A DNA stretch of 64,000 nucleotides, taken from the NCBI GenBank assembly GCA_964371655.1, contig CAYJOD010000007.1:1-64000 (forward strand), given 5' to 3'. Of the stretch, positions 26,312 to 35,340 are shown piece by piece. Position 1 is the stretch's first letter; each line of letters begins with the position of its first letter. This DNA comes from CAZGSN01 sp964371655. Lineage in GTDB: Bacteria; Desulfobacterota; Binatia; HRBIN30. The notes under the pieces were generated by a model. That model saw nothing but the letters and a program-made list of their open reading frames with translations. It had not been told where the DNA came from and made no database searches. The position numbers were made by a program, and so were the translations under genes.

Positions 26312-26499
26312 AATCCTCAATTAGAACCGCGGATGAACACGGATGGACGCGGATTCGGAAGGAAACCACTTCCTTTCGAAGCGTATCAATTTTGTCCGGG
26401 CAAATTCATCACCTGAATCCCTGCATATCGGGCTTCTGTCTGGTCTCATCCGCGTTCATCGGCGTCCATCCGTGGTTCCAACTGAGTTATTCGGGCTCA
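26307..26499 (+). repeat. Repeat family B, copy 2
   Basis: 193-base element nearly identical in ends and length to 19694-19885, in the same orientation. Arms GAACCGCGGATG and CATCCGTGGTTC pair. It provides the stop codon of the small zinc-ribbon ORF and ends 21 bases before the ABC1 kinase stop. Confidence 0.88.
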
Positions 26500-26519
26500 G
26501 GTCCCCTCGTAGACGCTGC

Positions 26520-27890
26520 TCAGATCGCCGCCGCTCGGGTAGGTTCATCGTCGGTCCCTTCATCCCCTGCCGTACTCGCCAGGAAGGGCATGATCATCGC
26601 CAGTGGGTCGACTTGCGAATCGAGCTGCTTGCCGATGCCGCTCAGCAGTCCCATGACGCGCACGACGAGCAGAATATCGGAGGGAGCTTCGACGATCGGA
26701 TTGGCCCGCAGGACTCTTGGAAGCTCGTTGTTGAAGGTGTCGATCAAGCTCGCGTCGACGTAAGCCTTGCCGCTCCTGAGCGCCTGGCCGAGGAAGGCGT
26801 CGCCGAGCGCGACAAGGCTGGCCCCGTCGTCGTTCTTGGTGCGAAAGCCGAGCTCGGCAAATGCGGCGCCGATCGCCGGCGCATCTTGGCGGATGATTGC
26901 GGTCGCGAGCTTGGCGATGCCGGCGACGAACCCGGGCGGGAATTCCTTCGCCAGTCCGAAGTCAAGAAGAACCAGCCTCGGTCCCTTCTGCACCAGGATG
27001 TTCCCGGGATGCGGATCGGCGTGGAAGAAACCGTCGACGAGGATTTGATGGCAGAAGATCTCGGTCAGGATGCGCGCCACCTCCTGCTTGCTGATCCCCG
27101 CGGCCTCGAGGCCGACGACGTCGGTGACCTTGATCCCGGGCACGTACTCCATCACCAGCACACGGCGCCGGCACAGCACGGAAACCATCTCGGGTACGAT
27201 GACGTCGTGGCGGTGCAGCAGGTTGGCGCGGATCGTCGTCGCGTTGCGGGCCTCGTTCTCGAAGTCGAGCTCGAGGCGCACGTATCTCGAAATCTCGCGA
27301 ATGATCATACGCAGGTCGAAGTTGCGTTCGATGCGGGAGAGCACGTTGAAGAGCAAGGAGAGGTTGGCGATGTCGATCTCGACCAGCGCCGCAATCTCGG
27401 GGTACTGGACTTTGACCGCGACCTCACGACCGTCATGCAGGCGGGCGCGATGCACCTGGGCCAGCGACGCCGACGCGAGCGGGCGCGGGTCGAAGTGCAT
27501 GAACACGTCGCACCACGGCCGGCCGAGGTCCTCTTCTACGACGCGCACGATGGTTTCGTAGGCGAGCGGCGGCACGCGATCGTGCAGCTTGGAAAGGACC
27601 TCGATGTACTCGGGCGGCAGGATGTCGGCGCGGGTGCCGAGAAACTGGCACGCCTTGATCATCAGCCCCTGCAACCGCGTCGCGGTTCGATACGCGAGCT
27701 CGGCGCAACGGCGATGATGGCGGCGATAGAGGGGCTCGACGCGCGCGTCGCCGAGCACTTTGGCGAGTAGCTGGATGCCCTTGTAGCCGGCGTAGATCTG
27801 GATCACCGCGCGCGCGATCGTCAGAAAGCGGCGCCGGTGGCTACCGCTGCCGCGCAACCGGCGTGGCGGCAGGGGATTGGGTTGGGGCAT
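26520..27890 (-). CDS. ABC1/UbiB-family atypical kinase
   Basis: 456 residues. The family's KxGQ motif is present as K79-A-C-Q82 (a Cys for the usual Gly), then the Ala-rich loop ASASLAQVH (138-146), VAVKVQYP with the Lys near 159, the ExD-type motif RLELDFENEARN, HADPHPGNI and DFGLAK. UbiB-type proteins support ubiquinone or lipid metabolism at membranes; no Ubi genes are nearby. The unusual Cys in KACQ may alter nucleotide preference. The XRE regulator gene lies 12 bases upstream on the same strand. Confidence 0.88.
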   Translation of the reverse strand: MPQPNPLPPRRLRGSGSHRRRFLTIARAVIQIYAGYKGIQLLAKVLGDARVEPLYRRHHRRCAELAYRTATRLQGLMIKACQFLGTRADILPPEYIEVLSKLHDRVPPLAYETIVRVVEEDLGRPWCDVFMHFDPRPLASASLAQVHRARLHDGREVAVKVQYPEIAALVEIDIANLSLLFNVLSRIERNFDLRMIIREISRYVRLELDFENEARNATTIRANLLHRHDVIVPEMVSVLCRRRVLVMEYVPGIKVTDVVGLEAAGISKQEVARILTEIFCHQILVDGFFHADPHPGNILVQKGPRLVLLDFGLAKEFPPGFVAGIAKLATAIIRQDAPAIGAAFAELGFRTKNDDGASLVALGDAFLGQALRSGKAYVDASLIDTFNNELPRVLRANPIVEAPSDILLVVRVMGLLSGIGKQLDSQVDPLAMIMPFLASTAGDEGTDDEPTRAAAI

Positions 27891-27902
27891 CGACGCGGCG
27901 CG

Positions 27903-28329
27903 CTAATCGCGGGCCAAGGCCTGGCGTATGGCTTGAAGGATGAAGAGATAGTCCCGTGGCGAGGAGACCGGACCGAGGCTCGCGATGTGATCGAGAACCT
28001 TGAGCTCGGCGCGCGTGACCGCATGACGCGTGTGCAGACGTTTGTCGGAGCGAAATGCTTCCCAGACCGACGCCTGCGCCGATCCGGCTCCGTCCTTGGA
28101 GATCAACGTTCGCAGCTGCGGGTTGGCCAGGAAGAACAGCTCTTCCTTGTCCAAATCGAGGACCTTGGCGAGCTTGACCAAGACCTCGGTGCTCGGCTTG
28201 CGCAGATCGCGCTCGAGGTACCCAACGTAGTTGGCGCGCACACCGACGCCCTGCGCGATGTCCTGCTGCGTGACCTCCATCTGCCGGCGCCGCCGCCGCA
28301 GAACTGATCCGAGCGTGTGTCCTGGCACA
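27903..28329 (-). CDS. XRE-family HTH regulator
   Basis: 141 residues from a GTG at 28329. That start is chosen because AAGGAG lies 6 bases before it; an ATG 10 codons upstream is weaker. The N-terminal HTH reads GSVLRRRRRQMEVTQQDIAQGVGVRANYVGYLERDLRKPS, a standard Cro/C1 helix set, followed by KVLDLDKEELFFLA. The C-terminal half is short and uncharacterised. It is 12 bases upstream of the ABC1 kinase, so it may regulate that unit. An AT-rich likely promoter lies at 28440-28500. Confidence 0.85.
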
Positions 28330-28900
28330 AGGTTCTCCTTCCTTCGGCTTCGATTCATTTGGATCTTCGCCCCATCTGATTGCTCCACTGTTCTCGGCCC
28401 GCCATGCCGCTTGCGCCCGTGGATTCTCCCGAGGCGGAAACGAGCCCGTGTCATAACAATCACGATCGCAGCATTATTAGCAACACTTCCTGCTTGGACG
28501 AATCCTCTTTCTTCTGGCGACGTGGTGCCGACGTACTGTGAAATCCGGTGAGAAATTGCAGTGCCGATCGAGCGAACCCTCACCCTAACCCTCTCCCAGG
28601 GAGACTGTCGACTTTCTCCCGAACCTGCCCTTCGAGACGCCGCCAAAAGAGGGCGGCTCCTCAGGGCCAACGGAGCCTTGTTTGATTTCATTGAACATCT
28701 ATCCGTTCGTGCTGAGGATGCCCCTTCTTCTGGGGCCGTCTCGAAGCACGGTTCCGAATTTATCGACAGTCTCAGAGGGCCGGGGTGAGGGTGTTTGGCG
28801 TCTTATGACCATCCATCTTCCGCGCGAACTTACACCTCGCCCGACACCATCCTCGCCGCGCTCTCGTTCAAATGTCACGAGGCTGCTAGCGTCGCCTCGC
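28330..28900. other. Intergenic region with family L palindrome
   Basis: Divergent spacer between the XRE regulator and an exported protein. An AT-rich stretch at about 28445-28500 probably holds the XRE promoter. The remainder is mostly the long family L inverted repeat at 28573-28800. No gene is seen. Confidence 0.5.
28573..28800. repeat. Repeat family L, long inverted repeat
   Basis: CGAACCCTCACCCTAACCCT at the left end is complementary to the GGGGTGAGGGTGTTTGG-like right end. Similar 'CCCTCACCC...TCTCCC' palindromes occur at 49736-49892. Confidence 0.5.
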
Positions 28901-29422
28901 ATGTGTCGTATCGTCCTCGCTCTTCTCTGCGCCTGGGGCGTGGCGGCGGCGGCTTTAGAGCCGCACGCGCTGCCTCAGCAGGTCGGCGGGATTGCGCTTG
29001 CGGCCGAACGGGCTGCCGTCGAAGCGCGCCTCGGTCCTCTGCGCTGTCGCAGCAGCCGCGCCGGCTTTCTGGTGTGCACGGTTGAAAACGCAGACAAGCA
29101 GCCGGCTCCACAGCTCGAGCTCTTCGTTTACGAAGACCATATCGTGTCGATGTCCTACGCCGAGAAGCGCCCCGACAACGCCTGGCAGCTCCTCGACAGC
29201 ATGATCCAGAAGTACGGCCCGCCGGCGCTCACGGGATTGCGCGAGCGCGATCAGCAGGGGCGTACGCATGAGGTGTTCGGCTGGAAAGACGAGAAGACGA
29301 TTTACTCACTGCGCTTCGTCTCGGACGAGTCGTCGCGTTTGTCCGCTGCCATCAGCACCCTCTGGGATCGCGACAAGTACCGCCACTGGGAGTCCGCCGT
29401 AGGTGTCGAGAAGGTGCAATGA
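28901..29422 (+). CDS. Exported protein of unknown function
   Basis: 173 residues with a signal peptide MCRIVLALLCAWGVAAAALE (cleavage after AAA). The mature part has two cysteines (RCRSSRAGFLVCTVEN) about ten residues apart and a LWDRDKYRHWE C-terminus; lipocalin-like or SmpA/OmlA-like folds are conceivable (the YGPP and FGWKDEKT segments recall the 'L...G.P.....W....' pattern of those families). Start chosen at 28901 because it begins the signal peptide. No family was firmly recognised. Confidence 0.65.
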   Translation: MCRIVLALLCAWGVAAAALEPHALPQQVGGIALAAERAAVEARLGPLRCRSSRAGFLVCTVENADKQPAPQLELFVYEDHIVSMSYAEKRPDNAWQLLDSMIQKYGPPALTGLRERDQQGRTHEVFGWKDEKTIYSLRFVSDESSRLSAAISTLWDRDKYRHWESAVGVEKVQ

Positions 29423-29435
29423 GTAGCACGGAAGG

Positions 29436-29527
29436 AAAATGGAAAACCGGAAACCGGAAATAGGAAATAGAAAACTGGTCAATTGGCCGGCTTCCCATCT
29501 CCGGTTTTCGGTTTCCTGTTTTCCATT
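29436..29527. repeat. Repeat family C, copy 2
   Basis: GGAAAACCGGAAACCGGAAA on the left and TCCGGTTTTCGGTTTCCTG on the right; homologous to 15958-16062. It begins 14 bases after the exported protein's stop. Confidence 0.8.
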
Positions 29528-29672
29528 TGTTCCCGTTCGGTTCCGCCGCTGCCGGGTCAGGGGGTATTCCCTTAACAGCGTGCGCGGTCCCCGGGGTGCG
29601 GATGAAGCCCGAGCGATAGAGGACGCGGCCGAGTTGCCGCGCGTGGGCGCTATAGCGGAGACGCCGGCCTCA

Positions 29673-30137
29673 TCATTTGCGCGCTCTCTTACCCTTGCCG
29701 CGGACGGTGAGCACCGGACACGACGACGTGCGAACGACCTTCTCGGCAACGCTGCCCATCAGCATGTGTGCGAAACCGGTGCGGCCGTGGGTCGCCATGA
29801 TGATCAGCCCGGCCTTGGAACGCTGGGCCCGATCGACGATCACCTGCGATGGCACGCCGGTTTCCAAGAGCGCACGGCAGCGATGGCCGCGCTTTTTCAG
29901 ATTCGCCGCAAGCTTGGCCAACTGCCCTCTGGCCAGCTGGCGCTGTTCGTCGAGAATCGCTGTGATGTTCGGCGTCGTGACGTACATGTCGGCGGGCGTC
30001 GCATAGTAGATCGGTTCGATCACGTGGAGCACGATGATCTCAGCGCCGATCGGCTTCGCAAATTCTTGGGCGTAGGTCAGTGCTTGCGTCGCATCCGCGG
30101 AGAAATCGGTGGGAACTAGGATCTTCTTGAGCGCCAT
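29673..30137 (-). CDS. Universal stress protein (UspA family)
   Basis: 154-residue cytosolic alpha/beta protein. The start MALKKILVPTDFS, a Walker-like ATHGRTGFAHMLMGSVAEKVV (G-2x-G-9x-G-S) near 115-135, and SSCPVLTVR at the end are diagnostic of the ATP-binding UspA class. Commonly induced by starvation or redox stress. Monocistronic; it has GGAGAACAATT before the ATG. Confidence 0.93.
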   Translation of the reverse strand: MALKKILVPTDFSADATQALTYAQEFAKPIGAEIIVLHVIEPIYYATPADMYVTTPNITAILDEQRQLARGQLAKLAANLKKRGHRCRALLETGVPSQVIVDRAQRSKAGLIIMATHGRTGFAHMLMGSVAEKVVRTSSCPVLTVRGKGKRARK

Positions 30138-30293
30138 AATTGTTCTCCTTGTCTCGCCTGTTTATCACCACACAGCTGAACACATAAGGTGTGTGGCTGA
30201 CAATGGGGGGCCTAGGGTGAAGTGCGAGCGATCAGCAATGGCGGTACAGGAGTGAAGCGGGAGGGTTCCGCGGTTGGCGTTGCCGTGGCATCG

Positions 30294-31925
30294 ATGCGTC
30301 TGCGACCAATCTCCCTTATTCCCAGCCGGCGCTACCTGGTGTGGGCCTGGCTTGCGGCGATGTGCTGGTCGACCTCTCCTGCGGCGCAGGCGTCGGTCGC
30401 CTGTCCCCCCGACGTAAACGGCGACCAGGTGGTCTCCAGCGCCGACCTGGAGGCCGAGCTCCCGATTCTATTTGCTGCCGGTTCCGCGTCTCCCAGCTTG
30501 CGCGCTGCCGCCGACACCAATCGCGATCTCAAGGTAACTGCCGCCGATGCGGTCGCCGTCGTCGTCTCTCTGGGTCGAGATTGTCGGCAACCGTTGCCGA
30601 CGCCAACGGCCACAGCAACAGCCGCGAGCCCATCGCCAACCCCGACCCTCACCGCAACACGAACCCCGACACCGACCGCCACGATCACACCAACCGCGAC
30701 GTCGACGCGCACGGCGACGGCTTCGGCTACTCCCACGCAAACCCCTATCCCAGCCTGCGAGACCGTCGTCGTCGGTTCATCCCCGCTTTCGGAGGCACTC
30801 AGCGCCGGAGACTGCACGAGGCTGGTAGACGGTCGCCAGGTTGCGTCCGACTCGTACGCCGTCGCCGTTGCCGCCAATCAGGAGATCACCCTCAATGTCA
30901 CCAGCACCGGTGGGTCGACACTGGTGCCCTTCATCGTGCTCACCGATCCGACCGGGCGTTTCGGGACGGTGCAAGGGCAGCCGCCCCTGCGCTTCACCAG
31001 TCTGACCGGAGGGACCTACACCTTTCTCGTCGCCGCGGCAGCCAAGAGCCCGCAGGAGCTCGGCGCTTACCAACTAGAGGTCAGCGCGCGAACCTGTCCG
31101 GCGGCGGCGTCTCTGCCAGTTCCCGGCTCTATATCGAACTCGATCGACGGCACGGAATGCGTCGATCCGTACTTCCCTTTGTTCGGCGCGCGCTCGTACG
31201 GTGCGGACGTCTACAAGATCCGGGTCGATACGGTACCGCTAAACGTAAACATCGCGATGCGCCAGGTGTCGGCGGATGATCTGCTGTCTCCGGACATGAT
31301 CCTGTACGCGCCGTCCGATGCGTTGCTGGTGGACGACATCGATACGATCGATTGCGCCGCGGTGGATTCCGATCGCGAGTGTGTACAGATTCGATTTCTT
31401 GCAGTTGAGCCAGGGGCTTATACGTTGGTTGCGAGCGGTGGTGCAGGCAGCGGCCGTTACACACTGCCGATTCAGTCACCGCTGGTTTGTCGCCCGCTGG
31501 ATCTCGGCGCTCTTCCCTCTGCCGGGCCGCTCTCCTGCCCGAACCAATCCGCGCCCCCATGCAGCGGTGTCTGGTACGGCGATATCAGCAAGACACGATG
31601 TGCGGCTCCTCTGCTCGAGGTCGACGGGGATGCTCCGGAGAACGGGAGTCCGGCGGACTTGTACACATTCACCGCGGCGGCCGGACAGACGCTTCGAGTC
31701 AGCTTGGCGACTGCCGGGGATGGCTACCTCTACTTGTTGGGTCCAGCGACGGCGGGGAACCCGGTGGTTGCGTCGGCTCATGACTTCGCCGGTCCCGTCG
31801 AGCTCAGCGTCGCCATCCCAGTCACCGGCACCTACACCCTGATTGCCGCCAATGGCGTGATGCTGGATCCGCCGGACGACGACGCCGGCGAGTCGGAGCC
31901 CTATACGCTGGACATCGGCACCTGA
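30294..31925 (+). CDS. Secreted protein with dockerin-like start and PPC domains
   Basis: 543 residues. A signal peptide (IPSRRYLVWAWLAAMCW...AQA) precedes two calcium loops, DVNGDQVVSSADLE and DTNRDLKVTAADAVA, that resemble a dockerin. Then comes a Thr/Pro linker (about 100-150), followed by at least two bacterial pre-peptidase C-terminal (PPC)-like beta domains (GGTYTFLVAAA, PGAYTLVASGGAGSGRYTL and TGTYTLIAANG). No catalytic domain is seen, so it is probably a binding or scaffold exoprotein. The TGA stop lies inside repeat E copy 2. The ATG at 30294 starts the signal peptide. Confidence 0.8.
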   Translation: MRLRPISLIPSRRYLVWAWLAAMCWSTSPAAQASVACPPDVNGDQVVSSADLEAELPILFAAGSASPSLRAAADTNRDLKVTAADAVAVVVSLGRDCRQPLPTPTATATAASPSPTPTLTATRTPTPTATITPTATSTRTATASATPTQTPIPACETVVVGSSPLSEALSAGDCTRLVDGRQVASDSYAVAVAANQEITLNVTSTGGSTLVPFIVLTDPTGRFGTVQGQPPLRFTSLTGGTYTFLVAAAAKSPQELGAYQLEVSARTCPAAASLPVPGSISNSIDGTECVDPYFPLFGARSYGADVYKIRVDTVPLNVNIAMRQVSADDLLSPDMILYAPSDALLVDDIDTIDCAAVDSDRECVQIRFLAVEPGAYTLVASGGAGSGRYTLPIQSPLVCRPLDLGALPSAGPLSCPNQSAPPCSGVWYGDISKTRCAAPLLEVDGDAPENGSPADLYTFTAAAGQTLRVSLATAGDGYLYLLGPATAGNPVVASAHDFAGPVELSVAIPVTGTYTLIAANGVMLDPPDDDAGESEPYTLDIGT

Positions 31926-31967
31926 GCCGCGACCGTGAGGGAGCGGTGATTCGTGGGATCTCCCGTG
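31921..31967 (+). repeat. Repeat family E, copy 2
   Basis: CCTGAGCCGCGACCGTGAGG-GAGCGGTGATTCGTGGGA; matches 19285-19331. The TGA in its first codons is the stop of the preceding exoprotein. Confidence 0.8.
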
Positions 31968-32046
31968 CCCTTGCCCGTGCCCTTGCCGTTGCCCTTCCGA
32001 AAACACGAGCCAGAACGGGCACGGGCAAGCGTAGGGGTAAGGGGCA
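31962..32046. repeat. Repeat family J palindrome
   Basis: CCCGTGCCCTTGCCCGTGCC on the left pairs with ACGGGCACGGGCAAGCGTAG on the right, around a CCGAAAACACGAGCC loop. It lies between repeat E copy 2 and the dehydratase operon. Confidence 0.65.
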
Positions 32047-32141
32047 TGGATCTGTGTGCAAAGTTCCCTTGTAGGTCCCTACCGCGTTCTCTGTGCGGAA
32101 TCGGTTGCATGGTGACAGGCGCCGACGCACAATCGCGACCT

Positions 32142-33230
32142 ATGAGCGTCCTCGATCGAATTGTTTCTCGTGAAGCGGTCGTCAGCCGCGTCAAGTCCGC
32201 CGGCGGGCAGATTGCCGCGGTGCTGCCGGTACACTACCCGCGTGCGCTGCTGCGTGCCTACGGGTTCCATCCCATCGAGCTCTGGGGCCCACCGCGTGTG
32301 GACTCCCAGGACGGCGACCGTCACTTCCAGGCGTACACCTGCGCCATCGTGCGCAACGCGACGGCGGTGCTGCTGCAGGGCGGGCTCGACGTCGCTGACG
32401 TGGTGCTGGTACCGCACACCTGCGACGCGTTGCAGGGCATGGGCTCCGTGCTCGCCGATTTCGGCAAGCTCCGGCAGCCGGTGTTGACGCTCTATCACCC
32501 GCGCGCGCAGGGACCCTCAGACCTCGAGTTCTTTGTGAAGGAGATTCAGCGTCTGGCTGACGCGCTTGCCGCTGCAAGTGAGCGGCGGCCGGCTGACGCG
32601 GAATGGGCGCGGGCACTCGACGCGGAAGCGAGCGCCGACGCCGCCCTGGCGGCGCTCTATTGCGACCGCCGTACGCTGCCGCTCAGCGACCGCGAGTTCT
32701 ACACCGTGGTGCGGACGCGCGAGTATCTCCCGCCCGAAGAGTTTGCGGAGTTGGCCCGCTCCATTCCCAGACAAGCACAGCCGTCGCCGTTGCAGGGTGT
32801 GCCCCTGATGCTCTCCGGAATGGTCTGTGAGCCGATGGAGTTGTTCGATCACATCAACGCGATGGGTGGATGTGTGGTAGCCGACGATCTCGCTTGCGGG
32901 TACCGACGGCTCTACCCGGCGGTGGATGCCGGGCCGCCGTTCGAACGCATGGCGCGCGCGATTCTCGGGGCGCCGCCCGATCCCACGCGCGGGACGACGC
33001 TCGCCGAGCGCGCCGCGGAGTTGATCAAGCGGATGAAGGCGTCGGGGGCCAAGGGGTTGGTGGTCTACGGCGTCAAGTATTGCGAGCCAGAGCTATTCGA
33101 ATTACCGCGGCTGCGGGCGTATCTGGCGGACGCGGGTTATCCGATGCTGCACGTCGAGCATGAGCTCGAGATCACCGTGCCGCAGCAGCTGTTGACGCGC
33201 ATCGAAGCGTTCGTGGAGACGTTACAATGA
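32142..33230 (+). CDS. 2-hydroxyacyl-CoA dehydratase family subunit (HgdB-like)
   Basis: 362 residues. Cys-containing family signatures are present: VPHTCDALQGMG near 110, the DDLACGYRRLY block, and GVKYCEPELFE near 310; cysteines in these segments ligate a 4Fe-4S cluster. The subunits of this superfamily remove water from 2-hydroxyacyl-CoAs or reduce benzoyl-CoA using low-potential electrons from the activator encoded downstream. Its stop overlaps the next start (ATGA at 33227). The ATG at 32142 begins MSVLDRIV. The substrate is not predictable from sequence alone. Confidence 0.85.
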   Translation: MSVLDRIVSREAVVSRVKSAGGQIAAVLPVHYPRALLRAYGFHPIELWGPPRVDSQDGDRHFQAYTCAIVRNATAVLLQGGLDVADVVLVPHTCDALQGMGSVLADFGKLRQPVLTLYHPRAQGPSDLEFFVKEIQRLADALAAASERRPADAEWARALDAEASADAALAALYCDRRTLPLSDREFYTVVRTREYLPPEEFAELARSIPRQAQPSPLQGVPLMLSGMVCEPMELFDHINAMGGCVVADDLACGYRRLYPAVDAGPPFERMARAILGAPPDPTRGTTLAERAAELIKRMKASGAKGLVVYGVKYCEPELFELPRLRAYLADAGYPMLHVEHELEITVPQQLLTRIEAFVETLQ

Positions 33231-34579
33231 ATCCCGCCATTGCCAAGCATTTCCCCGACTCTAGCCGGCTCGCCCATCTCGTTCAGTCCGAGCTGCTCGG
33301 TCGCGCCGTGCTGCGCGTGCAGCGCTGGAACGACGACCGCAAGCTGCGCGCGTATCAGCCGAAAGAAGACGATCCGTTGAATCCGCCGCTGCGCTGCGTG
33401 ACCCGGATGAAAGAGCTGATGTCGCGCCACTACCTGGAAGGGCGCTATGCCACGGGCGTGCGCAAGGTGGCGTGGGTCACCAGCGGCGCCCCGGCGGAGC
33501 TGCTCAAAGCCCTCGGCTTCTTCCTGATCTATCCCGAAAATCACGCCGCCATGTGCGGTGTTCGCCGGCAGACCGAAGAGATCTCGACGGCAGCGGAAAA
33601 CGGCGGCTTCTCGCGCGATCTGTGCTCGTACGCGCGCACCGACATCGGCACCGTGCTGTCCGGCAAGACTCCCGTGGGGAGACTGCCGAAACCGGATCTG
33701 CTCCTGTGCTGCAACAATATCTGTCAGACCGTGCTTTACTGGTACCGCAATCTCGCCGATCTCTTCGAGGTGCCGCTCGTCGTCATCGACACGCCGTTCC
33801 TCTATGGCGAGGCGCAGCCGCATCAGATCGCCTACGTGCAACAACAGATCGAGGCCCTGGTGCCGGTCGCCGAACGCATTGCGGGGACGAAGTTCTCCGA
33901 GCGGCGCTTCATGGAAGTCGTGCGCTCCGCGCGCCAGTCCTCCGAGCTCTGGCTCGAAATTCTCAACCGCTCGCAACATCGGCCCGCGCCGATGACGGCC
34001 TTTGACGGCTTCATCCACATGGGACCGATCGTCGACCTGCGCGGCGATCCCGAGACCGTGCAGTACTACGAAATGATGCTGGCCGAGCTCGACGAGAGGG
34101 TTCGCCTTGGAATTGGAGCGATCAAGCAAGAGCGTTTCCGTGTGCTCTGGGACAACCTGCCGATCTGGTTCAAGATCGGTGGCTTTTCGAAGCTGCTGGG
34201 CCGGCGCGGCGTGAACGTCGTCGCGTCGACGTACACGTACGCCTGGGGCGAGCTGGCGCCGCTGATTGACGAGACCAAGGGGTTCGAGTCGATGGCGAAC
34301 GTGTACCTCCATCCCATCCTCAATCGCTCCACCGGGCACAAGCTGCGGGCCATGGCGCGGATGGTGGAGGACTTTCACATCGATGGGGTCATTCTGCATT
34401 CGGACCGCTCGTGCAAGCCGTACTCGTTGGGGCAGATGGATCAGCGCGAGCAGCTCGTCAGCCAGGTCGGCGTGCCGGCGTTGCTGCTCGATGCCGACCA
34501 CTCCGATCCGCGCGCCTTTTCGGACAAGCAGGCGGAAGCCCGGCTGGAAGCCTTCATGGAGATGATGGACGCCGCATGA
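33227..34579 (+). CDS. 2-hydroxyacyl-CoA dehydratase family subunit (HgdA-like)
   Basis: 450 residues of the same superfamily as the upstream gene. It includes YPENHAAMCGVRRQT, LLLCCNNICQTVLYWY and HSDRSCKPYSLGQMD, the expected cluster-binding cysteines of the second subunit. It pairs with the upstream subunit as a heterodimer. It overlaps both neighbours by 4 bases, an operon with coupled translation. Two catalytic subunits plus one activator resemble the 2-hydroxyacyl-CoA dehydratase layout more than the four-gene benzoyl-CoA reductase. Confidence 0.85.
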   Translation: MNPAIAKHFPDSSRLAHLVQSELLGRAVLRVQRWNDDRKLRAYQPKEDDPLNPPLRCVTRMKELMSRHYLEGRYATGVRKVAWVTSGAPAELLKALGFFLIYPENHAAMCGVRRQTEEISTAAENGGFSRDLCSYARTDIGTVLSGKTPVGRLPKPDLLLCCNNICQTVLYWYRNLADLFEVPLVVIDTPFLYGEAQPHQIAYVQQQIEALVPVAERIAGTKFSERRFMEVVRSARQSSELWLEILNRSQHRPAPMTAFDGFIHMGPIVDLRGDPETVQYYEMMLAELDERVRLGIGAIKQERFRVLWDNLPIWFKIGGFSKLLGRRGVNVVASTYTYAWGELAPLIDETKGFESMANVYLHPILNRSTGHKLRAMARMVEDFHIDGVILHSDRSCKPYSLGQMDQREQLVSQVGVPALLLDADHSDPRAFSDKQAEARLEAFMEMMDAA

Positions 34580-35340
34580 CCGTGGCGGCGGTCGGCATTG
34601 ACGCGGGATCGACGACGACCAAGTTGGTGGCGGTCGGCGGCGACGGTGCGATCCTCGGTTGGCGCATCGAGAACGCGCAGCCGCAAATCGAGGAGCAGGT
34701 GGCGCGCCTGCTGGCAGAGCTCTGTGCCGACCTCGGCGTGAGTGGCGCCGTGGCGACGGTGGCGACCGGCTACGGCCGCAAGCTGATCAAGAGCGCGACC
34801 CGAAACATCACCGAGATCAGCTGCCACGCCCGCGGCGTCTTCGCGCGTGTGGGACGGCCCGGGACCCTGGTCGATATCGGCGGACAGGACAGCAAAGTCA
34901 TCCGCATTGGGGCCAACGGTAAAGCGGTTGACTTCAGCATGAACGACAAATGCGCGGCCGGAACCGGACGTTTCTTGGAGAACACCGCGGCGCGCTTGGG
35001 CATCGCCATCGGCGAGCTCGGCAGCCGCGCCCTGTCGACGCGAGAAGAGGAACCCATCAGCAGTACGTGTACGGTATTTGCGGAGTCGGAGATCATCTCC
35101 TTGATCGCGCGCGGTGCGCGTCTGGATGCGATCGTGCGCGGCCTGCATCGATCCATGATCAGCAGGATCGTGAGCATGATCCACCACGTCGGACTCACCG
35201 CGCCGCTCATGCTGTCGGGCGGCGTGGCGCGCAACGACGCCGTGCGTGTGCTGTTGGGGGAGGCCGTCGGCGCGCCGGTTGTCGTGCCGCAGGAGCCGCA
35301 GCTCATGGGCGCGTACGGCGCGGCATTGCTCCACGCCTAA
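34576..35340 (+). CDS. Dehydratase activator ATPase (HgdC-like)
   Basis: 254 residues. ASKHA-family ATPase with GIDAGSTTTKLV (phosphate 1), DIGGQDSKVI (phosphate 2) and LSGGVARNDAV (adenosine). MNDKCAAGTGRFLE and SSTCTVFAESE supply the two cysteines that bridge a 4Fe-4S cluster between the two monomers. ATP hydrolysis drives electron transfer into the dehydratase. It is the third gene of the operon, overlapping the second by 4 bases at 34576. Confidence 0.92.
   Translation: MTVAAVGIDAGSTTTKLVAVGGDGAILGWRIENAQPQIEEQVARLLAELCADLGVSGAVATVATGYGRKLIKSATRNITEISCHARGVFARVGRPGTLVDIGGQDSKVIRIGANGKAVDFSMNDKCAAGTGRFLENTAARLGIAIGELGSRALSTREEEPISSTCTVFAESEIISLIARGARLDAIVRGLHRSMISRIVSMIHHVGLTAPLMLSGGVARNDAVRVLLGEAVGAPVVVPQEPQLMGAYGAALLHA

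Noticed and set aside
26343..27770. 475-residue plus-strand frame
   Set aside because: Opposite the ABC1 kinase; its composition is Arg/Asp/His-rich, typical of shadows.
33137..34501. 454-residue minus-strand frame
   Set aside because: Antisense to the HgdA-like subunit, whose cysteine motifs and overlaps are clear.
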